45,456 nt of DNA from DASQUP01 sp035641235 (GCA_035641235.1 DASQUP010000219.1:1-45456); one strand, 5' to 3'. Counted from the stretch's first letter, positions 26,149 to 34,704 are shown. The notes: generated by a model from the sequence alone, not told the origin. A program made the numbers and translations.

Positions 26149-27237
26149 GTGGACTTCTCCTTATCCGCCGAGCAGCAGATGCTTCGCGAGGAGGCGCGCT
26201 CCTGGCTGGCCGCGAAGCTCCCTGCCGAGCGGGTTGTCGAGATCGCGGATTCCGGCTCGGGGTGGGACCCGGATCTGTGGCCGCAGATGGCGGAGCTCGG
26301 TTGGGTGGGACTGTCCGCTCCATCCGAGGCCGGGGGAGCGGGAATGACCTTTCTCGAGGAGGCCGTGCTGTTCGAGGAGTTCGGACGCGCACTGTACCCC
26401 GGGCCGTTCTTCGCAACGGTGGGGCTGTGCCTTCCTGCGCTTAGCGCGGTTCCCGATCTCTGTGAGCGGGTGGCCGCAGGTGAGATCACCTTTTCCTTTG
26501 CGTGGGCGGAGCCGTCGGGGCCGCTAACGCTGTACGAGGCAGAGAGCTACGGGACCAAGGCAGCCAATGGCGACGGAGCCTGGAGGCTCTCCGGGGAGAA
26601 GGTCCTGGTGCCCGATGCGGCTGCCGTTTCCCATTTCGTGGTGGCCGCCGGAACCGCGGAGGGACCCGCGCTGTTCGCCGCGGAGGCTCATGGGGAGCGG
26701 TCGTCGACGATGGACTCCACCCGGCCGCTGGGAACCGTTCGATTTGATGAGACGCCGGCAACCATGATCGCCGGTGCCGAGGCATTCGAGGGTCTGCTCG
26801 AGCGAATTCGCCTGCGCGCCCACGCAGCACTTGCGCTTGAGGGAGTCGGGGTCGCGGAGGCGGCGCTCACCATGGCGGTCGATCACTCAAAGACGAGGTC
26901 CCAGTTCGGGCGGCCGATCGGCGCATATCAGGCGGTGTCTCACCAGGTTGCCGACACCTACATGGACGTCGAGCTGGCGCGGTCGCTCGCATACTGGGCG
27001 GCGTGGTGCGTCGCCGAGGCGGACCCGCAGGCGCCTGCCGCGGTCGCTGCGGCGAAGTCGTTCGCCGGTGAGGCGGCCGTCCGGGCGTGCGAGCGGTCGA
27101 TCCAGGTGCACGGCGGAATGGGGTTCACGTGGGAGCACATGCTGCACCGCTATTACAAGCGGGCGCAGTGGATCGACTCGTTCGACGGCTATGGGCCGGC
27201 GCACCGAGCTGAAATCGCCGGCCGGCTGGTCGATTAG
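26149..27237 (+). CDS. Acyl-CoA dehydrogenase, second subunit
   Basis: A 362-residue ACAD-like protein, shorter than its partner. It has an N-terminal helical domain (LGWVGLSAPSEAGGAGMTF), a reduced middle beta domain, and a C-terminal domain with KTRSQFGRPIGAYQAVSHQV and QVHGGMGFTWEHMLHRYYKR. It lacks the GTSE-type loop of the partner. GAGGAG in the partner's 3' end serves as ribosome site for the GTG. Tight coupling suggests an alpha2-beta2 enzyme; the substrate is unknown. Confidence 0.9.
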   Translation: MDFSLSAEQQMLREEARSWLAAKLPAERVVEIADSGSGWDPDLWPQMAELGWVGLSAPSEAGGAGMTFLEEAVLFEEFGRALYPGPFFATVGLCLPALSAVPDLCERVAAGEITFSFAWAEPSGPLTLYEAESYGTKAANGDGAWRLSGEKVLVPDAAAVSHFVVAAGTAEGPALFAAEAHGERSSTMDSTRPLGTVRFDETPATMIAGAEAFEGLLERIRLRAHAALALEGVGVAEAALTMAVDHSKTRSQFGRPIGAYQAVSHQVADTYMDVELARSLAYWAAWCVAEADPQAPAAVAAAKSFAGEAAVRACERSIQVHGGMGFTWEHMLHRYYKRAQWIDSFDGYGPAHRAEIAGRLVD

Positions 27238-27239
27238 GC

Positions 27240-27282
27240 CGAACCGCTCGACGCCGGTGTGGTCGCTCGCGCTCAGCGTTCG
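27240..27282. repeat. Degenerate family-1 palindromic element
   Basis: CGAACCGCTCGACGC directly after the ACAD stop and GCGCTCAGCGTTCG in the 3' end of the convergent FAH-family gene form an imperfect inverted repeat. The left arm matches the other family-1 copies at CGAACC. The GGAATCCG loop is not preserved. Confidence 0.4.
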
Positions 27283-27989
27283 TACGTGATCGTCAGATCT
27301 CCAACTCCCTCAATGTGTCCCTCGAGATGGTCGCCGGGCTCGACGGGCCCCACGCCCTTCGGGGTCCCGGTCAAGATGAGGTCGCCCGGTTGTAGCTGCA
27401 CCAGTGTGCTGAGGTAGGAGATCGTCTCGGGAACCTTCCAGATCTGTTGCGAGAGGTCACCTTCCTGGCGAAGCTCTCCGTTGATGCGCAGGTAAATGGC
27501 TCCGCTGCTGGGATGACCGATTGCCGATGCCCTGCGGATGGGGCTTATCGGAGCGGACCGGTCGAAGCCCTTGGCCATATCCCATGGTCGGCCCAGCTTC
27601 TTGGCTTGTGCCTGAAGATCGCGCCGGGTCATATCGAGACCCACGGCGTACCCGAATACGTGCGAGAGAGCGTCCTCGGCGTGGATGCCGGCGCCGCCGT
27701 CCTCCACGGCGACGACCAGCTCGATCTCATGGTGAAGGTCTTCGGTTGCGGACGGAAACGGCAGCGTACTCCCGGTCGGTACAACCGCAGCCGCAGGCTT
27801 CATGAAGAAGAAGGGGGGTTCACGGTCGGGATCGTGTCCCATCTCGATGGCGTGCTCCGAGTAATTGCGTCCAACGCAGAAAACGCGACAAACGGGGAAG
27901 AGCGCGCCCTCGTCCTCAACGGGCACAGCGATCGTTGATGGCGGTGAGATCACGTAGCTCACGGATGCTCCTTCAACGGCTTTGGGCAT
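27273..27989 (-). CDS. Fumarylacetoacetate hydrolase family protein
   Basis: A 238-residue FAH-fold protein of the short acylpyruvase/fumarylpyruvate hydrolase type. FCVGRNYSEHAIEMG starts the domain, HHEIELVVAVEDGG carries the Glu metal ligands, GYAVGLDMTRRDLQAQAKK and PWDMAKGFDRSAPISP follow, and LTGTPKGVGPVEPGD closes it. Such enzymes cleave C-C bonds in aromatic-catabolite ketoacids or decarboxylate oxaloacetate. The ATG lies within the 3' end of the permease gene (17-bp overlap), so it belongs to the importer operon. The exact substrate is unknown. Confidence 0.9.
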   Translation of the reverse strand: MPKAVEGASVSYVISPPSTIAVPVEDEGALFPVCRVFCVGRNYSEHAIEMGHDPDREPPFFFMKPAAAVVPTGSTLPFPSATEDLHHEIELVVAVEDGGAGIHAEDALSHVFGYAVGLDMTRRDLQAQAKKLGRPWDMAKGFDRSAPISPIRRASAIGHPSSGAIYLRINGELRQEGDLSQQIWKVPETISYLSTLVQLQPGDLILTGTPKGVGPVEPGDHLEGHIEGVGDLTITYER

Positions 27990-28725
27990 AAACGGCGACC
28001 TTACGTTCGAAGTAAGCGATGACTTCCGAGACAAGGAAAGCAATGCCGAACAGGATGATGAGAAGTGCCCAGAACTCGGGCATGAGGAAGTTTCGGGAAT
28101 AGAGCTCGAAGAGGTAGCCCACGCCCACGACTGCAATTAGCAGCTGTCCGATGAGGACTCCCTTGAGCCCGCGGATCAGCCCGAGCCGGATACCGGCCAG
28201 AAGCTCGGGGAGCGCTGCGAAGAAGACGATCTTGATGAGCAGAACTCGATTCGTAGCGCCGAAGGAGCGACCCATCTCCATCAGCGAGGGGTTGACGCGC
28301 TCAACCCCGACCTGAGTGTCGAGTGCAATCACCCACACCGAAAACAGGAACACCGTGACTATCATGGTCGATAGACCGAATCCGAGGATTGCCATAAGGG
28401 CGGGCACGATCGCGGTCAGCGGTGAGCTCTCGAAGATGTTCACCCACATCCCCATCAGATCTCCGATGATTGCGATGCGTCCCATCAGTGTTCCCATGAC
28501 AATGCCGACGACCAGAGCCAGTCCCATGCCCATTGCGAATGCCTGAAGCGTGATCGTGGTTGCTTCAACAAAGTCGTCGGAGGAAACTACTCTCGAAAGC
28601 GCGCCGATTACCTCAGTGAACGGCGGAATGAGTGAAACCAGCCCTAGTTGGCCGATGATCTCCCAGAAAAGACACCAGACGATCAGGGAGAAGGCCATCG
28701 GTATGCGATATCCCCGGAACTTCAT
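27973..28725 (-). CDS. ABC importer permease (SsuC/TauC type), second
   Basis: A 250-residue BPD_transp_1 permease with about six hydrophobic segments. The EAA-like coupling motif is EMGRSFGATNRVLLIKIVFFA followed by LPELLAGIRLGLIRGLKGVL. It is the type used with NMT1/THI5-like binding proteins for sulfonates, pyrimidines or aromatic compounds. It is encoded after the ATPase, so this operon has two different permeases flanking one ATPase. Confidence 0.92.
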   Translation of the reverse strand: MKFRGYRIPMAFSLIVWCLFWEIIGQLGLVSLIPPFTEVIGALSRVVSSDDFVEATTITLQAFAMGMGLALVVGIVMGTLMGRIAIIGDLMGMWVNIFESSPLTAIVPALMAILGFGLSTMIVTVFLFSVWVIALDTQVGVERVNPSLMEMGRSFGATNRVLLIKIVFFAALPELLAGIRLGLIRGLKGVLIGQLLIAVVGVGYLFELYSRNFLMPEFWALLIILFGIAFLVSEVIAYFERKVAVYAQSR

Positions 28726-28737
28726 CAGGGTGCCCCC

Positions 28738-29553
28738 TCACTCCTCGAGGTAGTTCCGAAGTTCGCCCCAAATCGTCTCGACGCAGTCGAGATACACGGA
28801 GCTGCGCCTGATGCCCTGTGCGGCACCGGTGCGATCGATGTCGGGCCTAACGATATGGGACACGCGAGCGGGTCCCCGCGTGAGAATGACGATCTGGTCG
28901 GACACATACACCGCTTCTTCTATGGAATGGGTGACGAAGACCACGCTCTTTTGCTCCTCGCTGAGCAACTGCAGGAGGTCTTCCTGGAACTTGCGGCGTA
29001 TTTGTTCATCGACCGAAGCAAAGGGTTCGTCCATCAAAAGGATGTCGGCGTCCACTGCCATAGCGCGGGCCAAGCCGACACGCTGGCGCATCCCGCCCGA
29101 GAGCTGGTGAGGATAGGAATCCTCGAAGCCCTTCAGCTTCATCCTCGAGATGTAGTCGCGGGCGACCGCCTCGCGTTGTTTCTTTCCCACACCTCGGAGC
29201 TCCAGACCGAATGCGACGTTTCGCAGAACGGTCGCCCAAGGCATTAGTGCGAAGTCTTGGAAGACGAATGCGCGCTCCGGGCCCGGGCCGCGGACCGGCC
29301 TCCCCTCCACCGTCACCTCCCCGGAGGTCGCTTCTATCAGTCCGGCAATGATCTTGAGCGTCGTGGTTTTCCCGCAGCCGCTCGGACCGATGATGGTGGT
29401 CAGTTCGCCCTTCGGCATGTCGAAGCTGAGGTCCCCAAGTGCTTGCACGCCTCCTGGGTACTCCTTTGTCAGGTTCTGCACCTGTACCGCGGGTTCTCTA
29501 TTGAGTCCCGGCGAAGCGGGGAGATCCGATTGGATGGGGCGGGGATCGGTCAC
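28738..29553 (-). CDS. ABC importer ATPase (SsuB/TauB type)
   Basis: A 271-residue ATPase. Walker A GPSGCGKTT, Q-loop VFQDFALMPWATVLRNVAFG, signature LSGGMRQRVGLARAMAVDA, Walker B ILLMDEPFASVDEQ and switch FVTHSIEEAVYVSD are all intact. It energises the two flanking permeases. Its start overlaps the first permease gene by 4 bp. Confidence 0.95.
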   Translation of the reverse strand: MTDPRPIQSDLPASPGLNREPAVQVQNLTKEYPGGVQALGDLSFDMPKGELTTIIGPSGCGKTTTLKIIAGLIEATSGEVTVEGRPVRGPGPERAFVFQDFALMPWATVLRNVAFGLELRGVGKKQREAVARDYISRMKLKGFEDSYPHQLSGGMRQRVGLARAMAVDADILLMDEPFASVDEQIRRKFQEDLLQLLSEEQKSVVFVTHSIEEAVYVSDQIVILTRGPARVSHIVRPDIDRTGAAQGIRRSSVYLDCVETIWGELRNYLEE

Positions 29554-30335
29554 ACCGGCCTCATCTCAGGACGGAAGAGCCGGTGCTCCAGACCCTGAAG
29601 GAGGGTAAGGCTCACGCTCGCGAACACAATGATCGAGAAGATGGCCGCGAACATGTATGCGTAGTCTGCACCTGCGCGATAGAACGTGATGAGATCCCCG
29701 ACTCCCGTCGGCGTGATGAGCAACTCCGCCAGCACGGCCCCGGTGAAGCCCTGTGCAAGGCCGAGCCGAAGTCCGGCGAATATAAGCCCACTGCCTGCCG
29801 GAAGAACGATCTTCCAGATCCGCTGCCACCGCGACGCCAGGAAGGCATCGCCCATTTCTAGAAGCGGCTTCGGCGTGTTCGTGATCCCACGATAGGAATT
29901 GAGCACGATGACGGGTGCGCTCAGAAGCACGACTGCAAAGACCTTGGCCGCGAAACCGATGCCGTAGATGAACGTGATAAGCGGAATGATGGCAGCGGAC
30001 GGGGACGCCTGAAGCACGATGAACACCGGCAGCCCCAGCCACTCGGCCTTCGGCGACAGGCCCATCAACAGCCCGGCAACGATTCCGCCCAACGCGGTTA
30101 GCAGGACGCCTACGAGGAGCGGCCCAATCGTCTCTGCGTACGCTGATGCGAAAGTCCCGTCACCGAGCATCTCCATGAAGGCGGCCATAGTGTCGGTAAA
30201 GGACGGAAAGGCGATGCTCACCGGTACGGTGCCGGCCCACTCCCACAGACCGAACACAAGCAGAATGGATGCACCTCTGAGGAGCCATGACGACATCCGG
30301 ATACGGCCGTGCCGGCGCGGAGTACGTGCAACCAC
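29550..30335 (-). CDS. ABC importer permease (SsuC/TauC type), first
   Basis: A 261-residue permease with about six membrane segments and the coupling motif LLEMGDAFLASRWQRIWKIV followed by LPAGSGLIFAGLRLGLAQGF. It differs clearly in sequence from the second permease, so the channel is probably a heterodimer. It starts three bases after the binding-protein gene. Confidence 0.91.
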   Translation of the reverse strand: MVARTPRRHGRIRMSSWLLRGASILLVFGLWEWAGTVPVSIAFPSFTDTMAAFMEMLGDGTFASAYAETIGPLLVGVLLTALGGIVAGLLMGLSPKAEWLGLPVFIVLQASPSAAIIPLITFIYGIGFAAKVFAVVLLSAPVIVLNSYRGITNTPKPLLEMGDAFLASRWQRIWKIVLPAGSGLIFAGLRLGLAQGFTGAVLAELLITPTGVGDLITFYRAGADYAYMFAAIFSIIVFASVSLTLLQGLEHRLFRPEMRPV

Positions 30336-30338
30336 TCC

Positions 30339-31358
30339 TCAGTTGTTTCCCGTCTCCACGCTCTGCAAAGCCTCTTCAATGGGATCGAGGTACCAGAAGT
30401 CATCCACTTCGTAAGAACCGGGATCGTTTTCCAACTGACCGGCGAGGCTGTAGAACTCGAAGTCTTCCTGGGCCGCCTCTTCTCCTCCGCAGTCTTGCGT
30501 GAACAGGCCTTCCTCGCTGGCCTGCTCGTAGTAAGGCATGAGCTCTTCTTCTAAGTCGGGTGGGATGTCGGAGAGCAGATCCAGTCGTTCACGTTCTTCG
30601 GCAACGAACGATGGGTCTTCGGCGATGGAGCGCCATACAGTCAAAACTTCTTCGAGCAGGGTCTGGACGGTCTCCTCGTTTTCTTGGAGCCATTCGAGGT
30701 TGCCGAACATCGTCTCGTCGCTGGCGCCGACCTCGGGCGTGGGCAGGATGTGGAACCGGTCGGGATCCTGGCCCATGACGAAGTTCTTATTGGGGATATC
30801 GACGATGGTCGCAGTGACGTTTCCGCGAAGAAGCGCCGTCGCTCGCACCTCCGAACCGGAGACGTAGCTGATCTCACCGAACTCGATTCCCTCGGTCTGC
30901 TCGACCAGTCTCGCCATCGCTTCCGTGGTGGAGCCGCGCGAGTGGACCGTAAACGTCTCACCGTCTAGAGACTGCCAGTCAGGGTGGGCGGCCTTATCGG
31001 CGACGGCAAAGAACTGGGTGCCCTGCAATTGACAGATTATGCGTATTGGGGCGGCGGATCCCTCGATCAGGCTGTACGGAGCTCCGAGCCCGATATCGGA
31101 CTGCCCGCTGACCACGGCCTGATTGGCGATGTCCTCGTCGGCCAGCTCCTCGAGCTCGACCTCAACTCCTCGTTCGCGCACGCGTTCGATCGCAATAAAG
31201 AGGGCCAGTGTCTCTATGGACTCGATGTCTCCCAATGCGACGCGGATGGATCCCCCGTCACCGTCCGCCCCACCGGACTCGTCGTCGTCGTCGTCTCCGC
31301 ACGCTGTTACCAGAAGTGCAAGTGCCGTAAGGACGGCAAAGAACTTTTTCAGCGCCAT
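30339..31358 (-). CDS. ABC importer substrate-binding lipoprotein (NMT1/THI5-like)
   Basis: A 339-residue protein with a signal peptide and lipobox LLVTAC (Cys 20), followed by an acidic linker of five Asp and a Gly-rich stretch. Then comes a two-lobe periplasmic-binding-protein fold (QSDIGLGAPYSLIEGSAAP, DGETFTVHSRGSTTEAMARL). The family binds sulfonates, thiamine precursors, nitriles or aromatics. It is the first gene of the operon binding protein-permease-ATPase-permease-FAH hydrolase, with a palindromic operator over its -10 box. The linked hydrolase suggests a carbon compound degraded through an acylpyruvate (inference). Confidence 0.9.
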   Translation of the reverse strand: MALKKFFAVLTALALLVTACGDDDDDESGGADGDGGSIRVALGDIESIETLALFIAIERVRERGVEVELEELADEDIANQAVVSGQSDIGLGAPYSLIEGSAAPIRIICQLQGTQFFAVADKAAHPDWQSLDGETFTVHSRGSTTEAMARLVEQTEGIEFGEISYVSGSEVRATALLRGNVTATIVDIPNKNFVMGQDPDRFHILPTPEVGASDETMFGNLEWLQENEETVQTLLEEVLTVWRSIAEDPSFVAEERERLDLLSDIPPDLEEELMPYYEQASEEGLFTQDCGGEEAAQEDFEFYSLAGQLENDPGSYEVDDFWYLDPIEEALQSVETGNN

Positions 31359-31380
31359 CACCCCCTGGGACGTCGCTCCT

Positions 31381-31401
31381 GACTGCATATTGTATACAGT
31401 C
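31381..31401. promoter_or_regulatory. GntR-like palindromic operator over the importer -10 box
   Basis: Arms GACTGCATA and TATACAGTC around TTG match at eight of nine positions; the core TGTATACA resembles GntR (FCD) operators. On the minus strand TACAAT (31394 to 31389) is a good -10 for the binding-protein gene 31 bp downstream. A repressor bound here would block the importer promoter. No GntR gene is in the window. Confidence 0.55.
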
Positions 31402-31420
31402 CTGCCCCGGAGCGGCTGGA

Positions 31421-31459
31421 ATGGCAATCCACCCCCACATGTCGGGGGTCAACTGCCAT
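31421..31459. repeat. Family-2 palindromic element, copy D
   Basis: ATGGCA (31421-31426) pairs with TGCCAT (31454-31459), and an inner ACCCCC pairs with GGGGGT around ACATGTC. The 3' flank (CATCTCAGGATCGGGG) is shared with copy F at 41.9 kb. This copy lies between divergent genes, so it is not simply a terminator. Confidence 0.65.
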
Positions 31460-31492
31460 CTCAGGATCGGGGCACGTGGTGCGGGAGACGGG

Positions 31493-32386
31493 ATGACGGA
31501 GACCACAGCGGACAGTTCGGGGCATCATGGGGGGATGGACTTCGAAAACCTCGTTTACGCGGATCGGTCGGAGCGCGGCAAGCTCCGGTTCACCGGCGAG
31601 CAGCGCGCCTGGTTCCTGCACCAGATAATGACCCAGTCCTTCGATCCGATCTCGCCGGGAGAGGTCCGGGAGGCGGCGCTCCTCACCGCGCACGGGCGGA
31701 TGGTCGGTTACCTGGAGGCCGTCGCCACCGACGACTCGATCCTCACCCACTTCGAGCCCGAACTCACAGAGTCGTTCCCCGACGAGATCCGCCGCTATGT
31801 GTTCGCGACCATGGTGGAGATCACCGACGTCACCGAGGAGATGGGTCTCGTGCTGGTGGCGGGACCCGAGTGGGCCGCCACGGCAAAGACGGCGGCGCCG
31901 GGCGCGCCGGTTCAATCCACGAGTGCCCTGGGGACACCGGCCGGATACGTGTGGACGCCGCGCGCAGAGGTCCCCGCGGTGATCGATGCCCTTGCCGGCA
32001 CCGGGGCGCGGCGCGCCGCGGAGGAGGAGCTGGAAACCGTGCGGATCGGCAACGGCGTGGCGCGTTGGGGGCGCGACATGACCGACAAGACGATCCCAAT
32101 GGAGGCCCGGATCGAGGACGTCGCGGTCCATTTCGAGAAGGGCTGTTATGTAGGCCAGGAAGCCATGGCCAAGATCCATTTCCGGGGAAGGGTCAACCGC
32201 TTGCTCCGCCGGATAGAGGCTTCGGCTCCGATCGACAGCGGTGCGGACGTGACTACTCCAGACGGGACCAAGGTCGGAAGGGTGACGTCGAGCGCGGGCC
32301 CCACCGCTCTCGCGATCCTCAAGTACACGGTGGAACCCGGCACCGCCGTGGCCGTCGGAGAGGTCGACGCAAAGGTCGTCGCATGA
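31493..32386 (+). CDS. ygfZ: YgfZ/GcvT-like folate-binding protein
   Basis: A 297-residue aminomethyltransferase-fold protein. The YgfZ signature KGCYVGQE is at about 216-223, with Cys 218. YgfZ uses folate and helps Fe-S enzyme maturation and repair, including MiaB-type tRNA modification. The ATG at 31493 is preferred because GGGAG lies five bases upstream; an in-frame ATG at 31421 falls inside the palindromic repeat and one at 31535 has no spaced ribosome site. It overlaps the next gene by 4 bp. Confidence 0.88.
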   Translation: MTETTADSSGHHGGMDFENLVYADRSERGKLRFTGEQRAWFLHQIMTQSFDPISPGEVREAALLTAHGRMVGYLEAVATDDSILTHFEPELTESFPDEIRRYVFATMVEITDVTEEMGLVLVAGPEWAATAKTAAPGAPVQSTSALGTPAGYVWTPRAEVPAVIDALAGTGARRAAEEELETVRIGNGVARWGRDMTDKTIPMEARIEDVAVHFEKGCYVGQEAMAKIHFRGRVNRLLRRIEASAPIDSGADVTTPDGTKVGRVTSSAGPTALAILKYTVEPGTAVAVGEVDAKVVA

Positions 32387-32982
32387 CGCACCACTATGCG
32401 GGGGCCGACCTGATCGTCCGCAAACTCGAGGTGGGCGAGATGGAGAACAACACGTACGTCCTCGAATGTCCCGAAACGCACGCCGCCATTGTTATCGATG
32501 CGTGCTGGGAGCCTGAGAGAATCGTCGAACTCACGGACGGTACGAATCCGGTCGCCATCGTGCAGACCCACGGCCACTTCGACCACGTTCAGGCACTGCC
32601 GGACCTCGCGAAGCAACTCGGGGTTCCGGTGTGGGCCCATCCGGGCGACGACTATCCGGTGCCGCTCGACCGCGAGCTTCAAGACGGCGAGGTCCTCGCC
32701 TTCGGCGACCGAGAGGCGCAGGTCATCCATACGCCGGGGCACACTCCGGGGGGCATCTGCCTGCTCTCCGGCCGGCACCTGATTTCGGGGGACACGCTGT
32801 TCCCGGGCGGCCCCGGCAACACACGCGGCGACGCCGCGCTGTTCGCCGAGATCATGGACAGCGTCGAGACAAGGCTGTTCGCGCTCCCCGACGAGACCGT
32901 CGTGTATCCGGGGCACGGCCTCGACACAACGATCGGCGCCGAACGCTCCCACCTCGGGGAATGGAGGGAGCGGGGCTGGTAG
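32383..32982 (+). CDS. Metallo-beta-lactamase-fold hydrolase (glyoxalase II-like)
   Basis: A 199-residue protein with the dinuclear metal motif THGHFDH (His 63, His 65, Asp 67, His 68), then HTPGHTPGG, SGDTLFPGG and YPGHGLDT, which supply the remaining ligands. It matches the glyoxalase II/persulfide dioxygenase-like subgroup; the exact substrate is unknown. Overlap ATGA with ygfZ indicates co-translation. Confidence 0.92.
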   Translation: MTHHYAGADLIVRKLEVGEMENNTYVLECPETHAAIVIDACWEPERIVELTDGTNPVAIVQTHGHFDHVQALPDLAKQLGVPVWAHPGDDYPVPLDRELQDGEVLAFGDREAQVIHTPGHTPGGICLLSGRHLISGDTLFPGGPGNTRGDAALFAEIMDSVETRLFALPDETVVYPGHGLDTTIGAERSHLGEWRERGW

Positions 32983-32992
32983 CCGGAACTCT

Positions 32993-33036
32993 GAAATGGC
33001 AGTTAGCTCCGATATTTCGTGGCTAATTGCCATTTC
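32993..33036. repeat. Family-2 palindromic element, copy E
   Basis: A 15-base stem: GAAATGGCAGTTAGC (32993-33007) pairs with GCTAATTGCCATTTC (33022-33036), with one G-U wobble and a 14-base loop containing GATATTTCGT. It begins 10 bp after the hydrolase stop. A terminator role is possible but there is no T-tract. Confidence 0.78.
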
Positions 33037-33117
33037 GGCGGGGGTATTTCCTTACAGCTTGCGGAAGGGGTCGCGTCCGCCACACCTCAAACTCCTCACA
33101 GGTCACAAAATGGATCC

Positions 33118-34677
33118 ATGAACTACGTTGTCGAGGCGCCTCCGCAGACCCGACCCGACATTCGGGATGTGCGGGTTGCCGGCGCGGTCGCCGCGGCGAT
33201 CTCCCTATCGGTGCTGTGGCTCGCGTCGGCCCTGTGGCGAGGCGCGCCGTTCGGCCCGTCCGCCCTGGCCGAGGCCATGATCCGCGCCGCCCCCGGCGAC
33301 GTGGCGACCTTTTTTATAGAGGCGCTCGGAAGCTGGGCGCGCCGGCTCGCAACTCTCGGCGCAGCCGGCGTGTCGCTGATCGTCGGCATGGAGGCACTCG
33401 TGGCGACCGCCAAACGTGGAGATCCCGCCAGGCCCGCGTTGGCCGGGGCCATCCTTGCGCTGTTGGCGGGCGCGGCCTCGTTTGTGTCCCCGACGTCGGA
33501 CCCCTCTATCCCGGCACTCGTCATCGCCGTCGGAGCCGCCTACCTGGCGTATTTCGTCTCGGCGGGGATGCTGCTCGGCGCGCTCGACGAGGCTCAGTAC
33601 AAGCCGGACGGCAGCCGCCGGCGCGTCATCCGCGCGGGCCTGGCCGCAGCGTTCGGGATCGCGGCGGGAGGTACGGTACTCGGCTGGCTCGCCCGTGCCG
33701 TATCCGGCGGACCCGACACCGACGTGAACCTCGTGGCCCCGGCGGTTGAGGCGGAGCTCCCTTCCCGGGGCGGGTTCCCCGATGTCGAGGGCATCTCGTC
33801 CGAGGTGACGAGCGCGGCCGATCACTACGTCGTCGACATCAACCTCGTGCAGCCTGCGGTCGAGGCCGATGACTGGAATCTGCGAGTCTTCGGGGCGGTC
33901 GATCGCGAGCTCGACCTGACTTTCCCGGCACTGCAGCGGAGATTCGAGGTCGTCCAGGAATACTCCGTGCTCTGCTGTGTGAGCAATGAAGTCGGCGGGG
34001 GTCTGATCGGCAACTCCGCGTGGGGAGGAGTCCGGCTTGCCGATGTGCTTACGGAGGCGGGACCACGCGACGGTGCCTTCGATGTGGTGTTTCGAGCCGC
34101 GGACGGCTACTCCGACTCGATTCCCCTGGAGCTTGCGATGAAGCCGCAGGTGTTGCTCGCCGTCTCGCAGAACGACCGGCCGCTAACCCAGGAGCACGGG
34201 TTTCCCTGCCGTGTCCGCATCCCGTCCATCTACGGAATGAAGAACGTGAAATGGCTCGAGTCCATCGAAGTCGTGAAGACCGATTTCAAAGGCTACTGGC
34301 AGGAGCGAGGGTGGTCGGACGACGCGACCGTTAGGACCCAGTCACGGATCGACGTCGCGGGCGAGGATCGTTCGGCGCGCCGAGGCCGCGCCACGTGGAT
34401 CGCAGGAGTTGCGTGGGCGGGAGACCGCGGCATCCGCAAGGTCGAGGTGAGCACGGACGGCGGCTCGACCTGGAGTGACGCGCAGGTGAGGCAGCCGATC
34501 TCGGAGTTCTCCTGGTCGCAGTGGGCATATCGCTGGACACCGTCGGAGGAGGGGGATGCGGTCGTGATGTGCCGGGCAACCGACGGAACCGGCTCCACCC
34601 AGACCGACGACATCGCTCCGCCCCATCCCGCGGGGGCCACCGGCTACCACAAGGTGACCGTCCGGGTATCGGCTTAG
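33118..34677 (+). CDS. Membrane-anchored molybdopterin oxidoreductase (sulfite oxidase family)
   Basis: A 519-residue protein. The N-terminal 195 residues hold about five hydrophobic segments (VAAAISLSVLWLASALW, LGAAGVSLIVGMEALV, LAGAILALLAGAASFV, LVIAVGAAYLAYFVSAG, LAAAFGIAAGGTVLGWLA). The rest is a Mo-binding domain with LCCVSNEVGGGLIGNSAWGG (Cys 287 is the predicted Mo ligand), then IPSIYGMKNVKWLESIEVV and a C-terminal dimerisation domain (STDGGSTWSDAQV). The catalytic domain is probably outside the membrane. No haem or redox partner is adjacent; substrate unknown. CAAAAT six bases before the ATG is a weak -10. Confidence 0.9.
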   Translation: MNYVVEAPPQTRPDIRDVRVAGAVAAAISLSVLWLASALWRGAPFGPSALAEAMIRAAPGDVATFFIEALGSWARRLATLGAAGVSLIVGMEALVATAKRGDPARPALAGAILALLAGAASFVSPTSDPSIPALVIAVGAAYLAYFVSAGMLLGALDEAQYKPDGSRRRVIRAGLAAAFGIAAGGTVLGWLARAVSGGPDTDVNLVAPAVEAELPSRGGFPDVEGISSEVTSAADHYVVDINLVQPAVEADDWNLRVFGAVDRELDLTFPALQRRFEVVQEYSVLCCVSNEVGGGLIGNSAWGGVRLADVLTEAGPRDGAFDVVFRAADGYSDSIPLELAMKPQVLLAVSQNDRPLTQEHGFPCRVRIPSIYGMKNVKWLESIEVVKTDFKGYWQERGWSDDATVRTQSRIDVAGEDRSARRGRATWIAGVAWAGDRGIRKVEVSTDGGSTWSDAQVRQPISEFSWSQWAYRWTPSEEGDAVVMCRATDGTGSTQTDDIAPPHPAGATGYHKVTVRVSA

Positions 34678-34678
34678 C

Positions 34679-34699
34679 CGAACCGATCGCGCTCACTCG
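34679..34699 (+). repeat. Left half of a family-1 palindromic element
   Basis: Directly after the molybdoenzyme stop, CGAACCGATCGCGCTCACTC aligns with the left part of copy B (CGAACTGTTCGCGCTCATTC). No right arm follows; another hairpin begins at 34705. It is probably a truncated copy. Confidence 0.45.
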
Positions 34700-34704
34700 A
34701 CGAA

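Noticed and set aside
31421..31492. A longer YgfZ N-terminus starting at ATG 31421.
   Set aside because: The first codons would be the left arm of a palindromic repeat found elsewhere, and a better-spaced GGGAG precedes the ATG at 31493.
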